From assembly GCF_026810225.1 (NCBI RefSeq), contig NZ_CP113865.1, positions 411,001 through 475,000 on the forward strand: a stretch of 64,000 nucleotides of DNA, given 5' to 3'. The position numbers and the translations under genes are program-made. The notes beneath the pieces are model-generated. The model was not told the origin of the DNA. It did no database searches and saw only the letters and a list, made by a program, of their open reading frames with translations. The DNA is from Caldicellulosiruptor morganii (GTDB lineage Bacteria > Bacillota > Thermoanaerobacteria > Caldicellulosiruptorales > Caldicellulosiruptoraceae). Of the stretch, positions 29,359 to 39,127 are shown one piece after another; positions within the stretch are counted from its first letter, which is position 1; the number at the start of each line of letters is the position of its first letter.

Positions 29359-30321
29359 ATGAACTTAGATACGTTCATTGGTCAAAAAGAGATTGTATTT
29401 ACACTAAAAAAGGCACTGAAAAATCCTTTTCATGCTTATATATTTGAAGGAGAAAAAGGGCTCGGGAAAAAGCTTTTGGCAAGGATATTCTCAAAACACA
29501 TTCTATGTGAAAACAAATCTTCATGTGGAGTTTGTAAATCCTGTCATCTTTTTGATGCATCTTCACATCCGGACTTTAAAATTATAAAAAGGCAGGAAGA
29601 TAAAAAAGAGATTTCGGTTGAGAGCGTTCGAGAGATTATAAAAGACCTGTCAAGAGGTCCGATTTTTTCTGACAGGAAAGTATTTGTAATCGAAGAGGGC
29701 GAGGAGCTTTCAACAAGTGCTCAAAATGCTCTTTTAAAAACACTGGAAGAACCTCCACCTTATGCAATTTTTATAATCACATGCAACAATATTGAAAGAC
29801 TTTTGCCAACCGTAATCTCACGATCTGTTGTGCTTTCGTTTAAGAGATATTCTGCCTCTGAAATAGCAAGAATTTTGAGTCAGAATAATCTTGAGCCAAA
29901 AGACTACATAATAAAACTTTGCAAAGGTAATCCTAAAATTACTCTTGATTTTTACAACAAAGAAGTTCAAAATAAAAGAGATTATATTTTTGATAAAATT
30001 CTTCAATATGATGGCGCAGGCTTTGGTTTGATAAAAGAGTTTGAGAGTGAATTTGAAAAGTTTAAGAATGATTTTGAATTCTTATTTGAAAACATTATAT
30101 ACTTTCTGAGAGATGCTCTTTTGTACAAAAAGACAAAGAGTATTGAACTTATCACCAATACAGACAAATTAGAAAAGATTATACAATTTTCTAACAAACA
30201 CACAATTACCCATATATACAGGCTTTTGCAGGATTTTATGGTTCTGGATAGATATCCTGATGCGAATGTTGTTTCAGAAAATGTTCTTGATATGATTTTT
30301 TTAAAACTATCAGGGGGCTAA
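29359..30321 (+). CDS. holB: DNA polymerase III delta' subunit
   Basis: The clamp-loader subunit is 320 residues long. The N-terminus FIGQKEIVFTLKKAL and GEKGLGKKLLA (a degenerate Walker A), the zinc motif CENKSSCGVCKSC, and NALLKTLEEPP with VISRS are those of the gamma/delta' AAA+ family. Its short C-terminal part fits delta' rather than the gamma/tau subunit. Confidence 0.92.
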   Translation: MNLDTFIGQKEIVFTLKKALKNPFHAYIFEGEKGLGKKLLARIFSKHILCENKSSCGVCKSCHLFDASSHPDFKIIKRQEDKKEISVESVREIIKDLSRGPIFSDRKVFVIEEGEELSTSAQNALLKTLEEPPPYAIFIITCNNIERLLPTVISRSVVLSFKRYSASEIARILSQNNLEPKDYIIKLCKGNPKITLDFYNKEVQNKRDYIFDKILQYDGAGFGLIKEFESEFEKFKNDFEFLFENIIYFLRDALLYKKTKSIELITNTDKLEKIIQFSNKHTITHIYRLLQDFMVLDRYPDANVVSENVLDMIFLKLSGG

Positions 30322-30327
30322 AAGTAA

Positions 30328-31215
30328 ATGGCAGAAGTTGTTGGTGTGAGATTTAAAAAAGCAGGCAAAATATACTGGTTTGATCCAAACGGCATAGATT
30401 TAAAAGCAGGTGATGATGTTATTGTTGAGACTGTCCGTGGGATTGAAATGGGTAAGGTCATGATAGAGAAAAGAGAAGTGCCTGATGAGGAAATAGTACA
30501 GCCTCTGAAAAAGGTTGTGCGAAAGGCAACCGAAGAAGACTATCAAAAAGCTCAGGAGAACATCGAAAGAGCTGCAAAGGCACTTGAGATTTGCAAGCAG
30601 AAGGTTCAGAAGCATGGTCTTCCTATGAAACTGCTTCATGCAGAGTACACATTTGATAACAACAAGCTGCTTTTTTATTTCACAGCAGAAGGCAGGGTTG
30701 ATTTCAGAGAACTTGTAAAGGACCTTGCAGCCGTTTTCAGAACAAGAATTGAGCTAAGACAGATAGGTGTGAGAGACGACACCAAGTTCAGAGGTGGTCT
30801 GGGTCCGTGCGGAAGAGAGGTTTGCTGTTCGGTGCACCTGTGTGAATTTCAGCCAATTTCAATCAGGATGGCAAAACAGCAGGGGCTTGTTTTAAATCCG
30901 GCTAAGATTTCCGGGCTCTGTGGAAGGCTTATGTGCTGTCTTACGTATGAGCAGGAATTCTATGAAGAGGCAATGTCAAGGCTTCCTGGGCTTGGGGCAA
31001 TTGTCAGGACTGCCGATGGCGAGGGCGAGGTTGTAGAAGTAAATGTCTTAAGAGAAAGGATTAAGGTCAGGTTTGAGGATGAACAGCAGAATGTTGAGAT
31101 AAAAGAGTACTGTGTGGGCGAGTTTGAGATTATAAAAGACTCCAGAAAAATTCAACAAACGCAAATTGCACTTGACGATGATGAACTCAAAGAGCTTCTG
31201 GATTTGGAGGAGTAA
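30328..31215 (+). CDS. ricT: PSP1/RicT (YaaT) family protein
   Basis: The 295-residue protein carries a PSP1 domain and the cysteine clusters GPCGREVCCSVHLCEF and SGLCGRLMCCLTYE. In Bacillus RicT forms an iron-sulfur complex with RicA and RicF that aids RNase Y in mRNA maturation. RicA and RicF are not encoded nearby. The gene follows holB by six bases. Confidence 0.9.
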   Translation: MAEVVGVRFKKAGKIYWFDPNGIDLKAGDDVIVETVRGIEMGKVMIEKREVPDEEIVQPLKKVVRKATEEDYQKAQENIERAAKALEICKQKVQKHGLPMKLLHAEYTFDNNKLLFYFTAEGRVDFRELVKDLAAVFRTRIELRQIGVRDDTKFRGGLGPCGREVCCSVHLCEFQPISIRMAKQQGLVLNPAKISGLCGRLMCCLTYEQEFYEEAMSRLPGLGAIVRTADGEGEVVEVNVLRERIKVRFEDEQQNVEIKEYCVGEFEIIKDSRKIQQTQIALDDDELKELLDLEE

Positions 31216-31231
31216 ACCTGTTAAAAAAGGT

Positions 31232-31262
31232 GGGCTGCTTGTAAAAAAAGCAGCCCGCTTTT
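31232..31262 (+). terminator. terminator after ricT
   Basis: GGGCTGCTT (31232-31240) pairs with AAGCAGCCC (31248-31256) and leads into GCTTTTT. It separates the tmk operon from rmuC. Confidence 0.75.
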
Positions 31263-31291
31263 TAAATTTTAATTTCAAGGAGGTTTTTGTT

Positions 31292-32584
31292 GTGGAAGCT
31301 GCGCTTCTTGCACTTGTGATAATTTTACTTATTGTCAATATATTAACTGTTATAATTTTGAGAAAGCAACCTTTTCAAACAGAGCTTGAAAGAAGGTTTG
31401 AAAATATAGAAAAGATGCTGAATAAGCTGCAAAGTCTTACCTTGGATCAGATTTCCCAGAACAGAGTTGATGTGCAAAACACCATAAGCTCATTTGGGAA
31501 TCTTTTGATGAGCAGGTTTTCAGACTTTTCAGCATTTCAAAAATCCCAGTTTGATTCCTTCTCAGCTCAAATTTTAAACCTGACAGCCACAAGCTATGAG
31601 AAGCTTGAAGCGATAAGAAAAGAAGTGGACTTTAAACTTTCGCAAATCCAGGAACAAAACGAGAGGAAACTTGAACAGATTCGCCAGACAGTGGACAACC
31701 AGCTTCAGACAACTCTGGAAACAAAGCTTGGTGAGTCGTTCAGGCTTGTGTCAGAGCGGCTTGAGCTTGTGCACAGAGGACTTGGCGAGATGCAGACACT
31801 GGCAAATGGAGTTGGTGACCTTAAAAAGATTTTGAGCAATGTGAAGGTGCGCGGTGTGCTGGGCGAACTTCAGCTTGGGAACATCATAGACCAGATTCTG
31901 GATGCTTCTCAGTATGAAAGAAATGTGAGAATAAAACCTCATACCCAGGAACAGGTGGAGTTTGCCATAAAGATTCCTTCTAAAAATGCAAATGAAGATG
32001 AATTTATATACCTTCCTGTAGATTCCAAGTTTCCTATTGAAAGCTATGAACGTTTGCTTGAGGCACAGGAAAAAAATGATACTGAAGCAATCTCAAGGTT
32101 TTCCAAAGAGCTTGAAAACTCAATAAAGCAAAATGCAAAGACAATCAAGGAAAAATACATAGACCCGCCAAAAACAACCGATTTTGCAATCATGTTTTTG
32201 CCAGCAGAAGGACTTTATGCAGAAGTTCTGCGAATTCCCGGGCTTTTTGAATATGTTCAGAGGGAATACAAAGTGATAATTGCAGGTCCCACAACCATCT
32301 CAGCCATTTTGAATAGTTTGGCGCTTGGGTTTAAAACCCTTGCAATTGAAAAGAGAACAAGTGAGGTGTGGGAGCTTCTTTCTGCTGTAAAGACCGAGTT
32401 TTCAAGGTTTGGAGATATTCTGGAAAAGGTCAGAAAGAAACTCATTGAAGCGCAGGACACCATAGACACTGCTGCAAAGAAGACAAGGACCATCGAAAGA
32501 AAGCTCAAAAGTGTTCAGAGCCTTTCTTCTGATGAAGCTGTCAAAAATATTTTATATAATGATCAGATTGAGGAAGAAGTGTAA
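31292..32584 (+). CDS. rmuC: DNA recombination protein RmuC
   Basis: The 430-residue protein has an N-terminal membrane segment (about residues 4-24), a long coiled coil (about 30-170) and the RmuC nuclease-like domain, with GVLGELQLGNIIDQIL, LPVDSKFPIESYERLLEA and DFAIMFLPAEGLYAEVL. The start is GTG at 31292, eight bases after aaggagg. RmuC is thought to limit recombination at inverted repeats; its biochemistry is unsettled. Confidence 0.9.
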   Translation: MEAALLALVIILLIVNILTVIILRKQPFQTELERRFENIEKMLNKLQSLTLDQISQNRVDVQNTISSFGNLLMSRFSDFSAFQKSQFDSFSAQILNLTATSYEKLEAIRKEVDFKLSQIQEQNERKLEQIRQTVDNQLQTTLETKLGESFRLVSERLELVHRGLGEMQTLANGVGDLKKILSNVKVRGVLGELQLGNIIDQILDASQYERNVRIKPHTQEQVEFAIKIPSKNANEDEFIYLPVDSKFPIESYERLLEAQEKNDTEAISRFSKELENSIKQNAKTIKEKYIDPPKTTDFAIMFLPAEGLYAEVLRIPGLFEYVQREYKVIIAGPTTISAILNSLALGFKTLAIEKRTSEVWELLSAVKTEFSRFGDILEKVRKKLIEAQDTIDTAAKKTRTIERKLKSVQSLSSDEAVKNILYNDQIEEEV

Positions 32585-32687
32585 GAAAATAATTTCATTT
32601 ATGAAGACTCAAAATTGGTATCTTGCAAAATTTAGGTTCATATCTTAAAATATACTCCTGTGTGCAGCAAATTTTTGCAATAAAGTA

Positions 32688-32716
32688 TTGTCAAAAATGC
32701 AAAAGTAGAATATAAT
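32688..32716 (+). promoter_or_regulatory. sigma-A promoter of the Re-citrate synthase gene
   Basis: TTGTCA (32688-32693), a 17-base spacer and TATAAT (32711-32716). Confidence 0.75.
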
Positions 32717-32732
32717 ATATCTCATAATATGA

Positions 32733-32752
32733 ATTGTATACATATATACAAT
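32733..32752 (+). promoter_or_regulatory. palindromic operator before Re-citrate synthase
   Basis: ATTGTATA (32733-32740) and TATACAAT (32745-32752) form a perfect inverted repeat around CATA. It lies just after the expected transcription start and before the ribosome site, a position for repression. The core TTGTATACAnnTATAC recurs before the aconitase gene at 49955. A GntR regulator is encoded in that operon. Confidence 0.7.
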
Positions 32753-32768
32753 GTGGAGGGTAAGCAGC

Positions 32769-34166
32769 ATGGCGAGAGTAGAATTTAACCCTAAGACAAA
32801 TCTGATTGAGCAGGCAGCGTATAAATATTCACTCCAGGATGTTCCTGAACCAAACCTTTACAGAGAAATATTCCCGTATACAGAAATTCCAAAAATAGCA
32901 TTCAACCACAGGCATGTTCCTATGTTTGTGCCTGATGAGATATGGATAACAGATACAACATTCAGAGATGGTCAGCAGGCAAGGTCTCCGTATACAGTTG
33001 AACAGATTGTAAGGCTTTATGATTATTTGCACGAGCTTGACAATGACTCCGGTGTTATAAGACAGACAGAGTTTTTCCTGTATTCAAAAAAAGATAGAGA
33101 AGCGGTTATAAAGTGCATGGAAAGAGGTTACCGCTATCCAGAGGTTACATCATGGATAAGGGCACGAAAAGAGGATTTTCAGCTTGTAAAAGAAATGGGC
33201 ATTAAAGAGACTGGAATTCTGGTATCATGCTCGGACTACCACATTTTCAAAAAGCTCAACATGACAAGAAAACAGGCAATGGAGATGTATCTTTCAATTG
33301 TCGAGGCAGCACTTGAAAATGGCATAATTCCACGCTGTCACTTTGAAGACATCACAAGAGCAGACTTTTATGGGTTTGTTGTGCCATTTGCAAATGAGCT
33401 TATGAAGCTTGCGCGCCAGGCAAACATGCCAGTAAAAATAAGAGCCTGTGACACTCTTGGGCTTGGTGTGTCTTACCCGGGAGTTGCACTGCCAAGAAGT
33501 GTGCAGGGTATAATCTATGGACTCAGGCACTATGCAGAAGTGCCATCCGAGTGGCTTGAGTGGCACGGTCACAACGACTTTTACAAGGCTGTTGTCAACT
33601 CGGGCACTGCATGGCTTTATGGTGCATCTGCTGTTAACTGTTCACTTTTGGGAATCGGTGAGCGAACAGGTAACACGCCTTTGGAGGCAATGGTTATTGA
33701 ATACGCTCAGCTTCGCGGGACAACAAAGAACATGAGGCTTGAGGTAATTACCGAGATTGCAGATTATTTTGAAAAAGAGCTTGACTATGAGATTCCGCCA
33801 AGAACACCGTTTGTCGGGCGTGCATTTAACGCAACAAGGGCGGGAATTCATGCAGATGGTATTCTGAAGGATGAGGAGATTTACAACATATTTGACACGA
33901 AGAAAATTCTAAACAGACCAATTGTCATTGCGGTTGATGCACACTCAGGGCTTGCCGGTATTGCTGCGTGGATTAACACCTACTTCAGGCTTGAGGGTGA
34001 CCAGAAGATTGACAAGCGCGACCCAAGGGTTGCTAAAATCAAAGAGTGGGTTGATAAAGAGTATGAAAACGGCAGAACAACTGTTATTGGTGATGATGAG
34101 CTTGAGATGGTTGTTAGGGAAGTCATGCCAGAGCTTTTCAGGATGCATGAAAGCAGGGTAAAATAG
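32769..34166 (+). CDS. Re-citrate-synthase-type condensing enzyme
   Basis: This 465-residue member of the LeuA/homocitrate synthase superfamily resembles the Re-citrate synthase group of clostridia and other anaerobes. It would join oxaloacetate and acetyl-CoA to citrate. Visible motifs are DTTFRDGQQARSPYT, WLEWHGHNDFYKAV, GERTGNTPLEAM and, in the C-terminal subdomain, NATRAGIHADGIL. No Si-citrate synthase is seen here, while aconitase and isocitrate dehydrogenase are at 50-53 kb. The ATG at 32769 follows a gtggagggt site. Homocitrate synthase is the main alternative. A shortened paralog ends the nif cluster. Confidence 0.8.
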   Translation: MARVEFNPKTNLIEQAAYKYSLQDVPEPNLYREIFPYTEIPKIAFNHRHVPMFVPDEIWITDTTFRDGQQARSPYTVEQIVRLYDYLHELDNDSGVIRQTEFFLYSKKDREAVIKCMERGYRYPEVTSWIRARKEDFQLVKEMGIKETGILVSCSDYHIFKKLNMTRKQAMEMYLSIVEAALENGIIPRCHFEDITRADFYGFVVPFANELMKLARQANMPVKIRACDTLGLGVSYPGVALPRSVQGIIYGLRHYAEVPSEWLEWHGHNDFYKAVVNSGTAWLYGASAVNCSLLGIGERTGNTPLEAMVIEYAQLRGTTKNMRLEVITEIADYFEKELDYEIPPRTPFVGRAFNATRAGIHADGILKDEEIYNIFDTKKILNRPIVIAVDAHSGLAGIAAWINTYFRLEGDQKIDKRDPRVAKIKEWVDKEYENGRTTVIGDDELEMVVREVMPELFRMHESRVK

Positions 34167-34185
34167 TTTTTATTAGGCTAAAAAG

Positions 34186-34218
34186 AGCCAGTCCTAAAAA
34201 GTTGGGCTGGCTTTTTAC
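34186..34218. terminator. bidirectional terminator
   Basis: AGCCAGTCC (34186-34194) pairs with GGGCTGGCT (34204-34212) with one wobble, between convergent genes. Confidence 0.75.
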
Positions 34219-34544
34219 TTGTGTACTTTTCTTGTCGGTTTCCACTTTTCTACAAGCTTCATCTTTCTTCTCATATTTCTATATTTCCAGTACTCTTTTT
34301 CATCAAGGAATATACTTCCCCAGAGATAAATTGTAGGTAAAGGGAGTTCTTGGACTGAATAGAAGTCTTTTAAAAATACTTCTTTTATTTCGTTGAAACT
34401 GTAAATGTCAAAAAGCTTTTCGATGTGTTCCCAATAACCTTTTGCCAATACTGTCTTTATTATTAATTCTTTGTGTTTTTCTGTATCCAACATTTCAAAG
34501 TTATAATTTTTGAATAGAATTTTAAAATCCTCTGGAAGTTTCAC
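34215..34544 (-). CDS. DUF6922-like protein, partner of AbiEii-type toxins
   Basis: The 109-residue protein reads DFKILFKNYNFEMLDTEKHKELIIKTVLAKG, which matches my recollection of the DUF6922 domain found next to AbiEii nucleotidyltransferases. It lies 19 bases downstream of a gene fragment of exactly that toxin family. The order here (toxin first) is the reverse of what I expect. It may be a leftover without its full partner. Confidence 0.5.
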   Translation of the reverse strand: MKLPEDFKILFKNYNFEMLDTEKHKELIIKTVLAKGYWEHIEKLFDIYSFNEIKEVFLKDFYSVQELPLPTIYLWGSIFLDEKEYWKYRNMRRKMKLVEKWKPTRKVHK

Positions 34545-34563
34545 AGAAAAATCCCTCTTTTCT

Positions 34564-34785
34564 TTATATACTTTTCAATTTTTTGCTTACTTCTTTTTGA
34601 AAAAAATCCAGATCATATAACTTTCTATGGCAAAGCTGTAATGCCAGTGCAGTACCACCTGCAAGGTAGAATTTTTTTGCCAAATTGCTTTTAGCGATAT
34701 TTCTACATATTTCATATCCTTCTGGGTCCAATACTTCCATATCCATCAAAACTGGCTCCTTTTTTGTTTTTTCTTCTGTAATCAT
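34564..34785 (-). pseudogene. AbiEii-type nucleotidyltransferase, N-terminal fragment
   Basis: Only 73 residues remain. They contain KFYLAGGTALALQL, HRKLYDLDFF, the start of the AbiEii/AbiGii nucleotidyltransferase fold, after which the frame ends. Family members are normally over 200 residues. A deletion seems to have removed the rest of the toxin and joined the stub to the DUF6922 gene. Confidence 0.6.
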
Positions 34786-35023
34786 TATAACATAACCGTA
34801 AAAATTTATTAGCTTAGATTTAACATTGATTTTGAATCGATAAGAGTTTACGCTTGTGTTATGTTTTGCAAATGATTATCATGCAATGATTGGCTAATTA
34901 GGTATTATAAAATTATATTTGAGTGATAAATTATACAAATACATCTAATTTTTTGTATACCATATCTAAAACAACTACAAGTTACTTTAAAAAATTTATA
35001 GAAATTAAAATGCAATTTTGGTA

Positions 35024-35052
35024 TTGACAAATTGCAAAATGAAGAATATAAT
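35024..35052 (+). promoter_or_regulatory. sigma-A promoter upstream of amt
   Basis: TTGACA (35024-35029), a 17-base spacer and TATAAT (35047-35052): both hexamers are consensus. Confidence 0.85.
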
Positions 35053-35079
35053 GAGAGTTAACAAAGAGAATAAAGAAAG

Positions 35080-35121
35080 AAAGGCAAAGGCGCCTTTCAA
35101 AAGGTTGCCTTTGCCTTTTTT
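35080..35121 (+). terminator. leader terminator upstream of amt
   Basis: AAAGGCAAAGGC (35080-35091) pairs perfectly with GCCTTTGCCTTT (35107-35118), with an inner CCTT/AAGG stem, then a T run. It would stop the transcript about 60 bases from its start unless prevented. Confidence 0.8.
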
Positions 35122-35290
35122 ATTTACCAATGCAACTTACTCAATACTTCTTTTACCCCATATGGGATAATACTCCACCCACAACCCCATTTGTAATGTT
35201 TTTTCCTTATATTTTTTCTTTAAAGCAGCTTTTTTATTATACCACATAAGTTTATTTCTAAAAAGAGGGGCGCAAGGAGGTGTCAAACAA

Positions 35291-35323
35291 ATGCTTTTAA
35301 AAGACATGTCAAGTTTTAATTAA
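35291..35323 (+). CDS. candidate 10-residue leader peptide of amt
   Basis: ATG at 35291 opens MLLKDMSSFN and a stop. AAGGAGGTG stands eight bases upstream, better than the site of amt itself. The stop codon is three bases before the amt ribosome site, so translation of the peptide could affect amt translation. Confidence 0.4.
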   Translation: MLLKDMSSFN

Positions 35324-35339
35324 ATGAGGAGGGTTAAAA

Positions 35340-36677
35340 ATGAATAGAGGTTTTAAAGTGCTACTTGGTATTGTACTTTTAATCCTGGCTGTGATATTAG
35401 GATTTAGCACAGCAAAAGCTGACCAGATTACACCTGAAAAGGTTGCAACAGCTATTGATAATGTATGGGTGCTTGTCACAGCGTTTTTGGTCTTTTTCAT
35501 GCAAGCAGGGTTTGCAATGGTTGAAGCAGGTTTTACAAGAGCTAAGAACGCAAGCAACATTGTTATGAAAAACTTAATGGACTTTGCAATTGGTTCTGTA
35601 ATTTTCTGGCTGTTTGGGTTTGCATTCATGTTTGGCAACGACGCTGGTGGTTTCATAGGAACGTCAGGATTTTTCCTGAGCGATTCATTCAAACATTTAG
35701 GGCTTTCAATTCCGCTTACATCATTTTTGATGTTCCAGACAGTTTTTGCAGCAACAGCTGCAACAATTGTATCTGGTGCTATGGCTGAGCGAACAAAGTT
35801 TATTGCATACTGTATCTACAGCGCAGTTATTTCATTCATAATATATCCTGTTGTTGGTCACTGGGCATGGGGCGGCGGCTGGCTGAGCAAGCTTGGTTTT
35901 ATTGACTTTGCAGGCTCCACTGTTGTTCACTCAGTTGGTGGCTGGTGTGCTCTAATTGGCGCCGCAATGCTTGGACCAAGGATTGGTAAGTACACAAAAG
36001 ATGGCAAGGTCAATGCTATCCCAGGCCATAGTATAACCTTAGCAGCACTTGGTACATTTATCTTGTGGTTTGGCTGGTTTGGATTCAACCCAGGTTCTAC
36101 CCTTTCAGGTATGAACGATAAAATCGGCGATATTGCAGTCAATACAAACTTGGCAGCTGCAATGGGTGCAGGCTTGGCGATGATATATACATGGATAAAG
36201 TACAAAAAGCCTGATGTCAGTATGACACTAAACGGTGCTTTGGCAGGGCTTGTTGCAATCACAGCAGGATGTGCATCAGTCAACACATGGGGTGCAGCAA
36301 TTATTGGTGGGCTTGCAGGAGTGCTTGTAGTTATCGCTGTTGAGTTTATTGACAAAAAGCTAAAAATTGACGACCCGGTTGGTGCAATCTCAGTTCATGG
36401 CGTTTGTGGTGCGTTTGGAACACTGATGGTTGGGCTTTTTGCAACAGATGGTGGACTTTTCTATGGCGGTGGAATAAAGCAATTTTTAGTTCAGCTTGCA
36501 GGTGTAGCTTCAACATTTGTATGGACCACAATAACAGCCTTTATCCTCTTTGCAATTATCAAGCTCACAGTTGGCTTGAGAGTCTCTGAAGAGGAAGAGA
36601 TAGAAGGTCTGGATGTTGCAGAACATGGTGCATCAGCGTATGGCGACTTTGTAATGAAGTCTCAAGCAGTGAAGTAA
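35340..36677 (+). CDS. amt: ammonium transporter
   Basis: The 445-residue membrane channel imports ammonium. It has an N-terminal signal-like segment and eleven further hydrophobic segments. The twin pore histidines are in STVVHSVGGW and ISVHGVCGAFG, and the family segments FMQAGFAMVEAGF and GWFGFNPGS are clear. The C-terminal tail is the part that GlnK normally blocks. glnK lies 44 bases downstream, the usual pairing. The start follows gaggaggg. Confidence 0.95.
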   Translation: MNRGFKVLLGIVLLILAVILGFSTAKADQITPEKVATAIDNVWVLVTAFLVFFMQAGFAMVEAGFTRAKNASNIVMKNLMDFAIGSVIFWLFGFAFMFGNDAGGFIGTSGFFLSDSFKHLGLSIPLTSFLMFQTVFAATAATIVSGAMAERTKFIAYCIYSAVISFIIYPVVGHWAWGGGWLSKLGFIDFAGSTVVHSVGGWCALIGAAMLGPRIGKYTKDGKVNAIPGHSITLAALGTFILWFGWFGFNPGSTLSGMNDKIGDIAVNTNLAAAMGAGLAMIYTWIKYKKPDVSMTLNGALAGLVAITAGCASVNTWGAAIIGGLAGVLVVIAVEFIDKKLKIDDPVGAISVHGVCGAFGTLMVGLFATDGGLFYGGGIKQFLVQLAGVASTFVWTTITAFILFAIIKLTVGLRVSEEEEIEGLDVAEHGASAYGDFVMKSQAVK

Positions 36678-36703
36678 AAATGCGCATATAAACCAAATTT
36701 TAA

Positions 36704-37060
<357 letters not shown>

Positions 37061-37111
37061 AATTTGAAGGCTTGCCTCTATCTTTGCTCAATAGTTTCCC
37101 GCTTACAATTT

Positions 37112-37280
37112 GGCAACAGCAGGCATCCAAAACACCCCAAAATTGAGAGGATAAATCCGCCTTGCCTCTTGCGCCCCTCTCTTTTGAAAAAGTGAATAAT
37201 GTGTTTTGTGCCTGCCATTGCCAGATGTTTATTTGCTTTGGCAAAGCCTAAAATGTTTGGTTGTCTGCTGTTGCCCTTTT
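37112..37280 (+). ncRNA. candidate switch-like leader RNA before nifH
   Basis: The left arm 37112-37134 begins GGCAACAGCAGGCA. It can pair with the right arm 37254-37275, which ends TCTGCTGTTGCC and runs into CCTTTTT. The same left arm can instead pair with the middle arm 37209-37222 (TGCCTGCCATTGCC). Further small stems (GAGAGG/CCTCTC and GCTTT/AAAGC) lie between. The two pairings exclude each other. Confidence 0.55.
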
Positions 37281-37314
37281 TATAGATTTTACCTTATATT
37301 TCGATTAAAGATAA

Positions 37315-38319
<1,005 letters not shown>

Positions 38320-38365
38320 CCGATATTAAAGAAAAGCAGACAAGTTTAAGGAGGTATTTTGAGTT

Positions 38366-38683
38366 ATGAAGATGATAAGGGCAATAATAAGACCGGAGAT
38401 GCAAGAAAAAGTTGTTCGTGCACTTGACTCAAATGGCTTTGTTTCTATGACAAAGATTGATGTGTTTGGCCGAGGCAAACAAAAGGGAATCAGAACAGGA
38501 AGTATCCTCTATGATGAGCTTCCCAAGACAATGCTGATGATGGTTGTTGAAGATGAGGATTGCCAAAAAGTTGTGGATATCATCCTACAAAATGCATACA
38601 CAGGAAACTTCGGAGATGGTAAGATTTTCATAAGCCCTGTTGAAGAGGCGTATACAATCAGAACAGGTGAGAAGAAGCTTTAA
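38366..38683 (+). CDS. nifI1: nitrogenase PII regulator NifI1
   Basis: The 105-residue PII-like protein is one half of the NifI1-NifI2 complex. In methanogens that complex binds the nitrogenase and switches it off when ammonium appears, relieved by 2-oxoglutarate. The sequence starts MKMIRAIIRPEMQEKVVRAL and has TGNFGDGKIFISPVEEAY. Position between nifH and nifD is diagnostic. The T-loop is short and lacks the uridylylation tyrosine. Confidence 0.92.
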   Translation: MKMIRAIIRPEMQEKVVRALDSNGFVSMTKIDVFGRGKQKGIRTGSILYDELPKTMLMMVVEDEDCQKVVDIILQNAYTGNFGDGKIFISPVEEAYTIRTGEKKL

Positions 38684-38720
38684 ATTCATTTACAAAACAT
38701 AAGGTGGTGAATTTTTCAAA

Positions 38721-39095
38721 ATGAAAGAGATAATTGCAATTATCAGAATGAACAAGGTTGGCGTGACAAAGGATGTGCTTGCGGCAGCAGGATACCCTGC
38801 TGCCACATTCCAAAAAGTGTTGGGGCGTGGCAAACAGCGTGGGCTTGTTGGCGAGGTAAAAGCTATTGAGGTTGACAAGGCAACCGAGATGGTGCTTTCA
38901 TCAACTGCCATGGAATTTGTTCCAAAACGCATGATTACAATCATTGTTGATGACAAGGATGTAGAAAGAGTTGTCAACATCATTATGGCGGTAAACCGCA
39001 CAGGTCAGGTAGGAGATGGAAAGATATTTGTCCTACCTGTTGAAGATACCATCAGAATCAGGACAAGGGAAAAAGGCTTTGAGGCTTTGGTATGA
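38721..39095 (+). CDS. nifI2: nitrogenase PII regulator NifI2
   Basis: The 124-residue partner of NifI1 starts MKEIIAIIRMNKVGVTKDVL and has the longer T-loop region KVLGRGKQRGLVGEVKAIE typical of NifI2. TGQVGDGKIFVLPVEDTIRIRT is the conserved end. It lies 37 bases after nifI1 and 32 before nifD, with a ggtgg site before the ATG. Confidence 0.92.
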   Translation: MKEIIAIIRMNKVGVTKDVLAAAGYPAATFQKVLGRGKQRGLVGEVKAIEVDKATEMVLSSTAMEFVPKRMITIIVDDKDVERVVNIIMAVNRTGQVGDGKIFVLPVEDTIRIRTREKGFEALV

Positions 39096-39127
39096 AAAAT
39101 TGTCAAAAAAAAGGGGGCTGAATAAAA

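Larger units (their letters stand above)
34786..35339. other. 554-base region upstream of amt
   Basis: The stretch contains a near-perfect sigma-A promoter (35024-35052), a terminator hairpin only about 60 bases into its transcript (35080-35121), and a 10-codon reading frame with a strong ribosome site (35291-35323). Nothing was seen in the first 230 bases. Confidence 0.6.

Noticed and set aside
35053-35121. ANTAR-protein target in the amt leader
   Set aside because: The paired small hairpins with A1/G4 hexaloops could not be found.
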